Shown: positions 15,599 through 24,425 of the stretch, one piece after another | Position numbering within the stretch: position 1 is the first letter of the stretch | How the letters are laid out: the number at the start of each line of letters is the position of its first letter | From: Arthrobacter sp. FW306-2-2C-D06B | Lineage (GTDB): Bacteria; Actinomycetota; Actinomycetes; Actinomycetales; Micrococcaceae | Direction of reading: 5' to 3' | Assembly: GCF_021789175.1 (NCBI RefSeq) | Contig: NZ_CP084560.1 | Span: 2,976,001 to 3,040,000 of the forward strand | Length of the DNA: 64,000 nt | The notes under the pieces: model-generated | The model's database searches: none | Told to the model about the DNA's origin: nothing | What the model saw: only the letters and a program-made list of their open reading frames with translations | Translations under genes and position numbers: made by a program

Positions 15599-16876
15599 TT
15601 ATCTTCTCTTCCCCGATGAGGATCGCGCCCGCAATACCTCCCGCGGACCGGCAGGGTAGCCGCCGCGGCGGCTGGCCAGGATGATTGCGAGCGCCGCCGC
15701 CGTCGGGACGGCTGCAGCCAACGGCACCCACAGGGCGCCGACAGTAGTCAGGGCCAGGGCGCCATAACCGGCGCCGACGGCGATGCCGAGTTGAATAGTC
15801 ACCACGGTCAAGCCGTTCGCGGCGTCCTTGTGCTCTCCACCGGCCCGAAGGATTGCCGCCTGGTTGTAGATACCGACGGCCCCGAAGGCGATTCCCCACA
15901 TGGTCACCAAGACGATTTCGCCCAGCCATGTGCCGCCAAGCAGCGGCAAGAGGCCGAAGGCCAGCACCAGCACAGCGACCGCGGAAAGCAGGGAACGCCG
16001 CGGATGGGAATCAGCGGTGAGCCCGGCGATCCAGATCCCCACGAGGCTGGAGGCCCCCACCACAGACAGCGAAATGCTTGTGAAGGCATCCGGCAGTCCG
16101 GAGACGTGGAGGAACGGCGCGATGTAGGTGAAGAGGGTGAAGTGCCCCAAAAGCAAGAGCGGCCAGGCTGTGGCCACGGCGATCACGCCGGGCAGCTTCA
16201 GGGCTCCGCGGAGGGTCGGGGCCTCATGGCCGTCTTCGTCGGGGGCTGCGGGGAGCACCCAAACGGCGAACAAGGCGAGAACCGCACCGACTCCGGCCAG
16301 GATAAGGAAAGAGCCGCGCCAAGTAAGCACCGAGCCCATGAGTGTGCCGATCGGAGCGCCGACGGCCAGCGCGATGCTGTTACCGCTGAAGACCATGGCC
16401 ATTGCCTTTCCGACGGAGCGCGCTGGAACGATCCTTGCGACGTAGGGGGCCATGCTTGACCACAGCATCCCGTGGGCCACGCCCCCGAGGAGCCTCGCCG
16501 CAACCGCCAATCCCAGGCTCGGGCTCGACGCCAACAGTACGTTGCTGATTGCGAACGCGAGTACGGTGCCGATCAACAACGCCTTGCGGGGAACTCTTCC
16601 GCCGAGCAGCCTGGACAAGGGAAGCGCTGTGAAGACGATGACTGCCGCATATGCGGCAGTCAGGGAACCTACGGCCGATTCGTCTACCCCCAGGTCCCGG
16701 CTGATCTGGGGCAGCAGTCCGGACGGGAGGAGCTCGGTGGTGACGGCGGTGAAGCCTGCCGCGGCGAGGACCAGGAGACCTCCCCACGGGAACACCGCGG
16801 CTGACCCGGCAGCGACCGTCGCCGGTGTCCTGGATATGGCTACATCTCGCTTCAAAAGTTCTTCCTCGTCCTTCAT
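15599..16876 (-). CDS. MFS transporter, AraJ/DHA1-like exporter
   Basis: 425 residues with 12 predicted helices. LPSGLLPQISRDLGVDESAVGSLTAAYA and LGGRVPRKALLIG follow the DHA1 arabinose-efflux/chloramphenicol-resistance type. Likely proton-coupled export of a small hydrophobic compound; the substrate cannot be read from sequence. The start ATG lies in the 164 bp between this gene and the divergent DedA gene. A dyad, CAGAAG-N9-CTTCTG (16895-16915), sits 19-39 bp upstream and may be an operator. Confidence 0.85.
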   Translation of the reverse strand: MKDEEELLKRDVAISRTPATVAAGSAAVFPWGGLLVLAAAGFTAVTTELLPSGLLPQISRDLGVDESAVGSLTAAYAAVIVFTALPLSRLLGGRVPRKALLIGTVLAFAISNVLLASSPSLGLAVAARLLGGVAHGMLWSSMAPYVARIVPARSVGKAMAMVFSGNSIALAVGAPIGTLMGSVLTWRGSFLILAGVGAVLALFAVWVLPAAPDEDGHEAPTLRGALKLPGVIAVATAWPLLLLGHFTLFTYIAPFLHVSGLPDAFTSISLSVVGASSLVGIWIAGLTADSHPRRSLLSAVAVLVLAFGLLPLLGGTWLGEIVLVTMWGIAFGAVGIYNQAAILRAGGEHKDAANGLTVVTIQLGIAVGAGYGALALTTVGALWVPLAAAVPTAAALAIILASRRGGYPAGPREVLRARSSSGKRR

Positions 16877-17040
16877 GTTCAGTTAGCTGCGGACGCAGAA
16901 GTCTTCATGTCTTCTGTCCACGTCCACCACGCTACGCACGTCGGGCGACTGGAGGCAGGGTCTACCAGACACCCCCAATGGATGGTCCCAAGGGCCCGAC
17001 GGCGGTTGTCCCGTACCCTTGAAGGGTGACCCTTTCTGCG

Positions 17041-17805
17041 ATGAACGACTTTGCCGTATCCGCTTTGGTGGGTGCAGGACCGGTGCAGCCGCACATGTCC
17101 GCGCTCCTCCCCGACTGGTTGAACCCCCAGATCTTTCTGGCCGATCCCGCCTTGGCACCATGGGTAGTCCTGCTCGTGTGCGGCATTGTGTTCGCCGAGA
17201 CGGGACTCCTGGTGGGCTTCTTCCTGCCTGGCGACTCGATGCTCTTCACCGCGGGGCTCCTCGTCGCCACGGATACCATCAAGTTCAATATCTGGGCACT
17301 CGCCGCCCTCATCGTCGTGTCTGCAATCATCGGCAACCAGAGTGGCTACCTCATCGGTTCCAAAGCCGGACCCGCCATCTTCAACAAGCCTGATTCCAAG
17401 CTCTTCAAGCGGGAGAACGTCGAGAGCGCCCACGCCTTCTTCGAAAAGCACGGCGGCAAGGCCCTGATCCTGGCCCGTTTTGTGCCGATCATCCGCACCT
17501 TCGTCCCGGTGATTGTCGGCGTCGCGCAGATGGACAAGCGCAAGTTCTTCATCTTCAACGTCATCGGGGCAGTGCTCTGGGGCGGTGGCGTCACGCTGCT
17601 CGGCTACCTGCTCGGCGACAAGGTTCCGTGGGTCCGGGACAACCTCGACATCATCTTCGTGGTCATCGTGCTGCTCTCGGTGGTCCCCGTGGCCATCGAG
17701 GTCATCCGCGGCTTGCTCGCCAAGCGCAAGAACACTGACCGCGGCGCGGAACCCGCCGAAGAGTTCGTCGACGGACGCGAAGCCGGAAAGCATGGCGAGC
17801 GCTAA
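17041..17805 (+). CDS. DedA family membrane protein
   Basis: 254 residues from this ATG. The DedA/SNARE-associated core is clear: FAETGLLVGFFLPGDSMLF, HGGKALILARFVPIIRTFVPVIVG (the arginine-proline motif) and NVIGAVLWGGGVTLLGY. DedA proteins act in membrane homeostasis; several are undecaprenyl phosphate or phospholipid transporters. Neither candidate start has ideal spacing: a GTG at 17026 overlaps the only GAAGGG, and this ATG sits 14 bases from it. The charged tail (RGAEPAEEFVDGREAGKHGER) is cytoplasmic. A terminator hairpin follows at 17825. Confidence 0.9.
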   Translation: MNDFAVSALVGAGPVQPHMSALLPDWLNPQIFLADPALAPWVVLLVCGIVFAETGLLVGFFLPGDSMLFTAGLLVATDTIKFNIWALAALIVVSAIIGNQSGYLIGSKAGPAIFNKPDSKLFKRENVESAHAFFEKHGGKALILARFVPIIRTFVPVIVGVAQMDKRKFFIFNVIGAVLWGGGVTLLGYLLGDKVPWVRDNLDIIFVVIVLLSVVPVAIEVIRGLLAKRKNTDRGAEPAEEFVDGREAGKHGER

Positions 17806-17824
17806 ACACACTGGCTTAAACACA

Positions 17825-17857
17825 GAGGCACCCCGCAGTTCGTTTGCGGGGTGCCTC
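17825..17857. terminator. Rho-independent-like hairpin, likely bidirectional
   Basis: GAGGCACCCCGCA (17825-17837) and TGCGGGGTGCCTC (17845-17857) form a perfect 13-bp stem with a 7-base loop, placed between the convergent dedA and rdgB stops. There is no long T run, which is common in high-GC actinobacteria. Confidence 0.85.
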
Positions 17858-17881
17858 TCGCGTTAATGCTCGCCCGGAGTT

Positions 17882-18532
17882 CTAGCGTAGGGCGTCCACA
17901 ATGGCCGGGAGCAGCGCCCGGAATGCCTTGCCGCGGTGGCTGATGGCGTTCTTCTCCTCGGAACTCAGCTCCGCGCAACTGCGGTCCAGCCCCTGCGGCT
18001 GGAGCACGGGGTCGTACCCGAATCCACCGGCGCCGCGCGGTTCACGCAGGAGAGTGCCTTCCAGCTGGCCATATTCGACCACCTCGCGCGCCCGGCCGTC
18101 GACGGCGGCCGGTACAGCGAGCGCCGCCGCGCAGACAAACGCCGCTCCCCGATGCGCGTCGGGGACGTCGGAGAGTTGCGCCAGCAAGAGCTGGAGGTTG
18201 GCGGCGTCGTCACCGTGCCGGCCGGACCAGCGGGCCGAGAAGATGCCCGGAGCTCCACCCAGGACGTCCACGGCCAGTCCCGAGTCATCGGCGATCGCCA
18301 CCATTCCCGTGGCTTCAGCCACGGCCCGTGCCTTGAGCAGGGAGTTCTCGGCAAAGGTCACGCCGGTCTCGGCAACATCGGGAGCGCCGGCCGCGGCCGC
18401 GTCAATCACTTGGGTGTCGACGTCAAGTCCTGGCACTTGCCCCCTGAGGAGTTCCCTGAGTTCGCGCAGTTTTCCCTTGTTGTGGGTGGCGAGAACGAGC
18501 CGAGGCGTAGTTGCGGTAATTGCCTCGCTCAC
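17882..18532 (-). CDS. rdgB: RdgB/HAM1 non-canonical purine NTP pyrophosphatase
   Basis: 216 residues. [18 protein letters not shown] at residues 11-28 and [25 protein letters not shown] are the family signatures; it hydrolyses dITP and XTP to monophosphates, keeping deaminated purines out of nucleic acid. Its start overlaps the rph stop (ATGA). The order rdgB-rph-MBL-murI is the same as in Mycobacterium. Terminated by the hairpin at 17825-17857. Confidence 0.95.
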   Translation of the reverse strand: MSEAITATTPRLVLATHNKGKLRELRELLRGQVPGLDVDTQVIDAAAAGAPDVAETGVTFAENSLLKARAVAEATGMVAIADDSGLAVDVLGGAPGIFSARWSGRHGDDAANLQLLLAQLSDVPDAHRGAAFVCAAALAVPAAVDGRAREVVEYGQLEGTLLREPRGAGGFGYDPVLQPQGLDRSCAELSSEEKNAISHRGKAFRALLPAIVDALR

Positions 18533-19287
18533 GGGGCCTCGGCCAGGGTCTCGCGCTGGATTGCTGCCAACTCCCCCGTGCCGATGAGGGCAAGGTCCAG
18601 CAATGCATTCAGTTCGTCGCGGTCGAAGGGCGCGCCCTCGGCGGTGCCCTGGACTTCCACGAACTTGCCGGAGCCCGTGACCACCACGTTCATGTCGGTT
18701 TCGGCGCGCACGTCCTCGACGTAGGGCAGGTCCAGCATCGGGATCCCGTCGATGATTCCCACGGAAACGGCAGCAATCGTATCGATCAACGGCTGCGCAT
18801 TCTTGGCGATCATCTTGTTCTCGCGGGCGAAGCGGATCGCTTCGGCGAGCGCCACGTAGGCGCCGGTGATTGCGGCGGTGCGGGTGCCGCCGTCGGCCTG
18901 CAGGACATCGCAGTCCAGCACGATCGTGTTCTCGCCCAGGGCCTTCGTGTCGATGATGGAACGCAATGAGCGGCCGATCAGGCGCGAAATTTCGTGGGTG
19001 CGTCCGCCGATCCTGCCTTTGACGGACTCACGGTCGGAACGGGTGTTCGTGGCCCGCGGCAGCATCGCGTACTCGGCCGTGACCCAGCCGCGGCCTTCGC
19101 CTTTGAGCCAGCGCGGAACGCCCTCGGTCAGGGAAGCCGTGCACAGCACCCGGGTGTTGCCGAATTCGATCAGGGCCGAACCTTCGGCCTGCTTGGACCA
19201 GCCGCGGGTGATGCTGATGGGACGGAGTTGATCGGGCGTACGGCCGTCGGCACGGATGACGGGGACAGATGTGGCTTCGGAAGTCAT
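18529..19287 (-). CDS. rph: Ribonuclease PH
   Basis: 252 residues. Begins with the RNase PH pattern [32 protein letters not shown], then [27 protein letters not shown], carrying the conserved phosphate-site arginines. Phosphorolytic trimming of tRNA 3' ends. Translationally coupled to rdgB by a 4-base overlap. The 82 bp to the MBL gene upstream (19288-19369) have tandem direct repeats of GGACTACGCAGTC-like sequence near 19319-19345. Confidence 0.95.
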   Translation of the reverse strand: MTSEATSVPVIRADGRTPDQLRPISITRGWSKQAEGSALIEFGNTRVLCTASLTEGVPRWLKGEGRGWVTAEYAMLPRATNTRSDRESVKGRIGGRTHEISRLIGRSLRSIIDTKALGENTIVLDCDVLQADGGTRTAAITGAYVALAEAIRFARENKMIAKNAQPLIDTIAAVSVGIIDGIPMLDLPYVEDVRAETDMNVVVTGSGKFVEVQGTAEGAPFDRDELNALLDLALIGTGELAAIQRETLAEAP

Positions 19288-19369
19288 ACTGCAAGCTTAG
19301 CGATCCCCCGGCCCTCGCCGGACTACGCAGTCGGACTACGCAGCTGGACTGGGCGGCCGGACTCCGGGT

Positions 19370-20167
19370 TCAGACGGTGTAGTGGACTCCGGCTACCGCG
19401 ACGGCGACATCGCCGGCGAACTCGGGCCGCGCCTCGGCCATGACCTTGGTCTGCGATGTCCAGACCGGGATGTGGGTCAGCAGGAGGCGCCGGGCTCCGG
19501 CGGCTGTCGCCGCCTGGCCCGCGCGCTTGCCGGTCAGGTGCACATCCTTGATGTCGTCGTCGCGCCCTTCTTCGAAGGCGGCCTCGCACAGGAAAAGATC
19601 GGCGTTGCGGGCGGCGTCCTCAAGGCCCTGGCACGAGTCGGTGTCGCCCGAGTAGGTGAGGATCCTGCTCACCGCTTTGCCTTCCTTATCCGGCTCAGTG
19701 ACCTCGACGCGCAAGGCGTAAGCCTCTTCCACCGGGTGGTTCACGGCATACGGTGTCACGGTGAACGGTCCTAGTTGCACGGATTGGCGTTCGCTCCAGT
19801 TGCTGAAGTCGAATTCCTCGTGCATTCCGGGGTCCAGCTCGAGCCCGTAGGCGGTGGCCATGCGGTCGGCTGTCGCGGCGGGACCCCAGACGGGGATCCT
19901 GTCCCGTCCCCAGCCGCCCGGCTTCCAGCGGACGGCCACGTGCAGTCCGCAGAGGTCCATGCAATGGTCCGGGTGCAGGTGGGTCAGGAAGATGGCGTCG
20001 ATATCTTCGAGGTCCGTGTAGCGCTGGATGGCTCCGAGGGCACCGCTGCCGAGGTCCATGACGATCTTCCACTGGCGTTCACCGTCGTTCGCGGTCAGCA
20101 GATAGCACGACGCCGGAGAGCCGGGACCGGGGAAGGAACCCGTACAGCCAACAATGGTCAGTTTCAC
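19370..20167 (-). CDS. Metallo-beta-lactamase-fold hydrolase (Rv1339-type cyclic nucleotide phosphodiesterase)
   Basis: 265 residues. [23 protein letters not shown] and [16 protein letters not shown] (the TxHxHxDH zinc motif), then [25 protein letters not shown] and [25 protein letters not shown] complete a two-metal MBL site of the RNase Z/PDE type. The neighbour order murI-MBL-rph-rdgB matches M. tuberculosis, where the orthologous position is Rv1339, reported as an atypical cAMP phosphodiesterase. Role here is inferred by homology and position. Its start overlaps the murI stop by four bases. Confidence 0.88.
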   Translation of the reverse strand: MKLTIVGCTGSFPGPGSPASCYLLTANDGERQWKIVMDLGSGALGAIQRYTDLEDIDAIFLTHLHPDHCMDLCGLHVAVRWKPGGWGRDRIPVWGPAATADRMATAYGLELDPGMHEEFDFSNWSERQSVQLGPFTVTPYAVNHPVEEAYALRVEVTEPDKEGKAVSRILTYSGDTDSCQGLEDAARNADLFLCEAAFEEGRDDDIKDVHLTGKRAGQAATAAGARRLLLTHIPVWTSQTKVMAEARPEFAGDVAVAVAGVHYTV

Positions 20168-21234
20168 TGGATGCGGCCCCCACGGGCCGCGCCGAATTCG
20201 TTCACGGTGAAGGCCGCACGGTCAACGAAATTGGACGTCCTCGCATGATGGCCGCCGGCGCGGGCGGCCTCCAACATTTCCGGGGTGATGCGGGCGAGGC
20301 TTCCGGTCGGGTATTGGGCGGCCACATGGTCCACGTGGCGTACGGACAGGACCTCCGGGCCGAGGAAACGGCGCGCCAGGGATTCGAACTGGACAGCGTC
20401 GCCGGTGGCCATGAAGTCGTGGCGGGGCAAACCGGGGTCGGTCCGCTGGATCCCGTGGGTGGCCAAGGCCCGGTAAACGTCTTTGGCGGTTTCCTCGGCG
20501 CTCGACACAAGGGTGACATCGTCCCCCATGACGAAGGAAATCACGCCGGTGAGCAAGGGATAGTGGGTGCAGCCCAGCACGACGGTGTCCACACCGGCGT
20601 CCCTGAGCGGTTCCAGGTATTCGTGGGCCGCGGCCAGCAACTCGGGGCCGGTGGTGATGCCGGCTTCCACGAAGTTCACGAATTCCGGGCAGGCCACCGA
20701 GGTGATGCTCAGGTCAGGGGCAGCGGCGAAGGTGTCCTCGTAAGCGCGGGAACCCACTGTGGCCGATGTCCCGATCACGCCGATCCGGCCGGATCTGGTT
20801 GCGGACACCGCCCGGCGGACTGCGGGTTGGATGACCTCGATGACGGGGATTCCGTAGCGGGCCGTGTAGCGTTCGCGGGCATCGCGCAAGACTGCGGCCG
20901 AGGCCGAGTTGCAGGCAATGGTCAGGAGTTTCACGCCCGAGTCCACGAGTTCGTCCATGACGCCGAGGGCATTGGCCCGGACTTCGGCGATCGGGAGCGG
21001 CCCGTACGGTCCGTTGGCAGTGTCTCCCACGTAGATGATCGACTCATGGGGCAACTGGTCGATGATGGACCGTGCGACGGTGAGTCCGCCGACTCCGGAA
21101 TCGAAGACACCGATGGGGCGTGATCCCAGCAAGGGGTTGGGTGCTGTGCTGTTCAGTGTTTCCGGCTTGCGCTGGGATTCCAACGCCGCTGCGGCGCTCT
21201 CCCCATCCGATACCGCGTCCGATGCTGAGTTCAT
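20164..21234 (-). CDS. murI: Glutamate racemase
   Basis: 356 residues. [14 protein letters not shown] (Asp45), [13 protein letters not shown] (Cys108) and [10 protein letters not shown] (second Cys) are the catalytic elements of glutamate racemase, which supplies D-glutamate for peptidoglycan. It carries about 38 extra N-terminal residues before PIGVFDSG, with low complexity, and a ~35-residue C-terminal tail; both are longer than in E. coli-type enzymes, so a later start is possible but no good GTG/ATG nearer the domain is seen. Start ATG 21234 chosen over 21273. Leads the murI-MBL-rph-rdgB operon with 4-base overlaps. Confidence 0.92.
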   Translation of the reverse strand: MNSASDAVSDGESAAAALESQRKPETLNSTAPNPLLGSRPIGVFDSGVGGLTVARSIIDQLPHESIIYVGDTANGPYGPLPIAEVRANALGVMDELVDSGVKLLTIACNSASAAVLRDARERYTARYGIPVIEVIQPAVRRAVSATRSGRIGVIGTSATVGSRAYEDTFAAAPDLSITSVACPEFVNFVEAGITTGPELLAAAHEYLEPLRDAGVDTVVLGCTHYPLLTGVISFVMGDDVTLVSSAEETAKDVYRALATHGIQRTDPGLPRHDFMATGDAVQFESLARRFLGPEVLSVRHVDHVAAQYPTGSLARITPEMLEAARAGGHHARTSNFVDRAAFTVNEFGAARGGRIQ

Positions 21235-21329
21235 GATTCTTAGAGAATAAGCCAAGGCATGTGCTCCAGCCACGACATGTGGCGGGGGCCTCGTGTCTGT
21301 TTTGTCACACGGACGGCCATAAGCCCCAC

Positions 21330-21896
21330 TCAGGGTTTCCTGTCCATCGAGGCCATCATGGCCTGGACCAACGATTCCTGGAGCCAGGTGGTGAAGTTGT
21401 AGACGAGCGCCAGGTAGCTCTCTACGTCTTCGGCCTGGGACCAGTCCTGCATGGCGTGGACATGGTCGGCATCCGCCTCGTCGCGGATATCGAGGCGCTC
21501 GGCCAGCACCAACCGAACATCGTTGAGGGCCATGGACCAGAGCTTCGCCTCCTCGGGGGTGAGGACGAGTTCGTTTCGGTCCAGGCCCATCGCGGCGGCC
21601 CGAAGGGCTCCGATTTTTCCTTCCCTCAGCGAGCGCTCGGTGAGCTGGCGGAACTCGAGGGACGCGGCGTCGTCGTTCTTCATGACGTTCGGCAGGAGCC
21701 GCAAAAGGGCGCGGTCGGACGGTTCCTTGACGTCCATGTCGAGGCCGATCAAGGCCGTCAGGGGATCTTCGTTGCTCGACAGCTCTGGTTCCAGCATTGA
21801 AATGACATCGTCCAGGAGTCCGCGCAGGAGTTCGCGCTCGGCGGGCTCAAGGTAGCCGGTGATGCCCTTGAGTCCGTACTTGAAAGCCTTAGCCAC
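21330..21896 (-). CDS. DUF2017 domain protein
   Basis: 188 residues from a GTG at 21896 that reads [31 protein letters not shown], the normal DUF2017 start (MARAFKxxRRGIxAxLEPAE). AAGG precedes it at proper spacing inside the end of clpS. The frame continues upstream to 22013 as clpS shadow. Helical, cytoplasmic, unknown function. It overlaps clpS by 8 bases; the clpS-DUF2017 pair is conserved across actinobacteria (Rv1331-Rv1332 in M. tuberculosis), suggesting a link to N-end-rule proteolysis, which is inference. Confidence 0.88.
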   Translation of the reverse strand: MAKAFKYGLKGITGYLEPAERELLRGLLDDVISMLEPELSSNEDPLTALIGLDMDVKEPSDRALLRLLPNVMKNDDAASLEFRQLTERSLREGKIGALRAAAMGLDRNELVLTPEEAKLWSMALNDVRLVLAERLDIRDEADADHVHAMQDWSQAEDVESYLALVYNFTTWLQESLVQAMMASMDRKP

Positions 21897-22299
21897 GTGC
21901 GCCACCCTTGCGTCCCCGGCCGTCGCCGCTGCTGCTTGCCTTTTCAACTGTTGCCCACAGACCGTAGCCGTGCATGGCAACCGCGTGCTGCTCCACTTGT
22001 TCCTTGCCCCCATGCGCCACGATGGAACGGCCCTTCTTGTGGACCTCGAGCATGAGTTTGTTGGATTTGGCCTCGGAATAGCCGAAATAGCTCTGGAAAA
22101 CGTAGCTCACATAGCTCATGAGATTGACGGGATCGTTCCAGACCACCAGGTTCCAAGGGATGTCTGCAGCGCTGAGGAGGTCGGTGGACGAACGCTCCGA
22201 GATGTCCGTCCGTTCTTCTCCCTTTAAGCCTGCGTCTGTCACTGTGCAGGTGGCTGTATAGGTGCCGGGGGCTGTGCCGGGGCCGACGGTAGTGGTCAT
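21889..22299 (-). CDS. clpS: ATP-dependent Clp protease adaptor ClpS
   Basis: 136 residues. The ClpS core is at 48-115: WNLVVWNDPVNLMSYVSYVFQSYFGYSEAKSNKLMLEVHKKGRSIVAHGGKEQVEQHAVAMHGYGLWATVE, with the NDxxN pocket (NDPVN), the H66-type histidine region and the VHxxG turn. It delivers proteins with N-terminal destabilising residues to ClpC/ClpA. The N-terminal 40 residues form an acidic/threonine-rich tail. The C-terminus [12 protein letters not shown] is basic. First gene of the clpS-DUF2017 operon; divergent from pncB. Confidence 0.95.
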   Translation of the reverse strand: MTTTVGPGTAPGTYTATCTVTDAGLKGEERTDISERSSTDLLSAADIPWNLVVWNDPVNLMSYVSYVFQSYFGYSEAKSNKLMLEVHKKGRSIVAHGGKEQVEQHAVAMHGYGLWATVEKASSSGDGRGRKGGARG

Positions 22300-22342
22300 C
22301 TGTCCATTCTAATGGTGATGGATGGGCGAACTAATGGCGGGT

Positions 22343-22429
22343 GAGCGGAGCGAGACCTGGGAGCCGGTGGGTGGGCCCACAGCGGCGAGGGCCCCTGGTC
22401 GAGCGAAGCGAGACCTGGGAGCCGCTGGG
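22343..22429. repeat. Direct repeat upstream of pncB
   Basis: A 29-bp sequence around GCGAGACCTGGGAGCCG occurs twice (22343-22371 and 22401-22429), with two mismatches and a period of 58 bp. It fills the spacer between the divergent clpS and pncB starts. The core AGCGAGACC is typical of dispersed actinobacterial intergenic repeats. Confidence 0.75.
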
Positions 22430-22444
22430 GACTAGAGTGAATTC

Positions 22445-23773
22445 GTGAGTAGATCCGTCGCCTGGGACCACCCCCGCACGTCGTTGTACACCGATCACTA
22501 TGAGCTGACCATGCTGGAAGCTGCCCTCCATTCGGGCGCGGCGCACCGGCGCTCCGTCTTCGAGGCCTTCGCCCGCCGCCTGCCCGACGGCCGCCGCTAT
22601 GGCATCGTCGCCGGCACCGGCCGGCTGCTTGAGGGAATCAAGGACTTCCGCTTCGGCGACGCCGAGCTCGCGTTCCTCGATCAGCACAAAGTAGTTGACA
22701 GGCAGACCCTGGACTTCCTCGCCGACTACAGGTTTTCCGGCGATATCTGGGGCTATCCGGAGGGCGAGGCTTACTTCCCCGGCTCCCCCATCCTGATCGT
22801 CGAATCCACGTTCGCGGAAGCGTGCATCCTGGAAACGTACATCTTGTCGGTGCTCAACCATGACACCGCGATTGCTTCGGCTGCCTCCCGGATGACCAGC
22901 GCGGCCGGCAACCGGCCGTGCATCGAGATGGGCTCCCGGCGCACCCAGGAGGAATCCGCGACGGCGGCAGCCCGTGCCGCGGTCATCGCCGGTTTCGGCA
23001 GCACTTCCAACCTTGAGGCCGGCCGGCGCTATGGCATCAAGACCGTGGGCACGGCCGCCCACTCGTTCACGCTCCTGCACGATACCGAGCGCGAGGCCTT
23101 CGAAGCCCAGATCGCCGCCTTCGGACCGGGAACGACGCTCCTGGTGGACACCTACGACGTCGAGGCCGGCGTACGCACCGCGGTGGAACTCGCGGGTGAC
23201 AAGCTCGGGGCCGTCCGTCTGGACTCCGGAGACCTCGTGGCCCAGGCCCAATGGGTCCGCGAGTTACTGGACAATCTCGGCAACACCAACACCCGGATCG
23301 TCGTCACCTCGGATCTCGATGAATATGCCATCGCAGCCCTGCAATCGGCGCCGGTAGATGTCTACGGCGTAGGTACCTCCCTGGTCACAGGATCGGGAGC
23401 CCCGACGGCCAGCATGGTCTACAAGCTGGTCAGCCGGACCAACGATGCCGGGGAATTCGTTCCCGTGGCCAAGGTTGCCAAAAACAAGGCCAGCGTGGGC
23501 GGCCGCAAATACGCCCTGCGTAAACTCAACGAACACGGCATCGCCACCCAGGAGATCGTGGGCATCGGACACCGGCCGGATGACGACGGCAACGACCGCC
23601 CGCTGCTCCAACAGTTCATCAAGAACGGCGAACTGCTCCCGGGATGGACTGGACACGAGGGCGTCGTCCGGGCACAGGAACGCCATACTGCGACCATGGC
23701 CGAACTCCCCCCGGTCGTCCGGAGGCTGCAGCGCGGCGAGCCGGCAATCCCCACCGTCTATGAGGAGGACTGA
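22445..23773 (+). CDS. pncB: Nicotinate phosphoribosyltransferase
   Basis: 442 residues with a GTG start reading MSRSVAWDHPRTSLYTDHYELTML, the standard PncB opening. The catalytic histidine lies in TVGTAAHSFTLLHDTEREAF; LDSGDLVAQAQWVRELLD and GTSLVTGSGAPTASMVYKL are the PRPP/phosphate elements. It converts nicotinate plus PRPP (with ATP) to nicotinate mononucleotide in NAD salvage. pncA follows after one base with its own Shine-Dalgarno (GAGGAGGA), so the two enzymes are made together: nicotinamide to nicotinate to NaMN. Confidence 0.95.
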   Translation: MSRSVAWDHPRTSLYTDHYELTMLEAALHSGAAHRRSVFEAFARRLPDGRRYGIVAGTGRLLEGIKDFRFGDAELAFLDQHKVVDRQTLDFLADYRFSGDIWGYPEGEAYFPGSPILIVESTFAEACILETYILSVLNHDTAIASAASRMTSAAGNRPCIEMGSRRTQEESATAAARAAVIAGFGSTSNLEAGRRYGIKTVGTAAHSFTLLHDTEREAFEAQIAAFGPGTTLLVDTYDVEAGVRTAVELAGDKLGAVRLDSGDLVAQAQWVRELLDNLGNTNTRIVVTSDLDEYAIAALQSAPVDVYGVGTSLVTGSGAPTASMVYKLVSRTNDAGEFVPVAKVAKNKASVGGRKYALRKLNEHGIATQEIVGIGHRPDDDGNDRPLLQQFIKNGELLPGWTGHEGVVRAQERHTATMAELPPVVRRLQRGEPAIPTVYEED

Positions 23774-23774
23774 A

Positions 23775-24401
23775 ATGTCCCGCGCCCTGATTATCGTGGA
23801 CGTCCAGAACGACTTCTGCGAGGGCGGGTCCCTCGCGGTGGAAGGTGGCGCCGCCACGGCTGCGGCCATCAGCGAATACCTTGACGCGAACCACCAGCAC
23901 TTCGACCATGTCGTGGCCACGCAGGACTGGCACGTGGACCCGGGCAGCCATTTCTCGGAAACACCGGACCTTGTGGACAGTTGGCCCCCGCATTGCCGTG
24001 CCGGGAGCAAGGGTGCCGAACTCCACCCGGATCTCGACGCCGAGTACATCCAGGCTTATTTCCGCAAGGGACAATACACCGCGGCCTACTCCGGCTTCGA
24101 AGGAGTCCTCGCGCCCGAAGACGAAGTGCCCATGGGGGAACTAGCGCCCGGTGCCGTCCCCTCCGTCGAGCTGGACGAGGACGCCCTCGGGCTCGATGAC
24201 TGGCTGCAGAGCCACGGAGTGGAGGAAGTGGTGGTGGTGGGTATCGCCACGGACTACTGCGTCAGGGCCACGGCATTGGACGCCGTGCAGGCAGGTTACT
24301 CCGTGACAGTGATCGGTGAACTCACCGCCGGAATCGCGGAGGATCTTGACGAGACCTACGCGGAACTGGAGGAGAACGGCGTCGAACTGGGGCAACCCTA
24401 A
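23775..24401 (+). CDS. pncA: Nicotinamidase
   Basis: 208 residues. The isochorismatase-fold catalytic triad Asp9 (IIVDVQNDF), Lys98 (AYFRKGQY) and Cys162 (GIATDYCVRATALDAV) and the metal-binding Asp51, His53, His59 (TQDWHVDPGSHF) are all present. It deamidates nicotinamide to nicotinate and would activate pyrazinamide. The ATG at 23775 has GAGGAGGA upstream and starts one base after the pncB stop. It converges on the helicase gene with 24 bp between stops. Confidence 0.95.
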   Translation: MSRALIIVDVQNDFCEGGSLAVEGGAATAAAISEYLDANHQHFDHVVATQDWHVDPGSHFSETPDLVDSWPPHCRAGSKGAELHPDLDAEYIQAYFRKGQYTAAYSGFEGVLAPEDEVPMGELAPGAVPSVELDEDALGLDDWLQSHGVEEVVVVGIATDYCVRATALDAVQAGYSVTVIGELTAGIAEDLDETYAELEENGVELGQP

Positions 24402-24425
24402 GGGGCAGGACCCCGCCAAGCAGTT

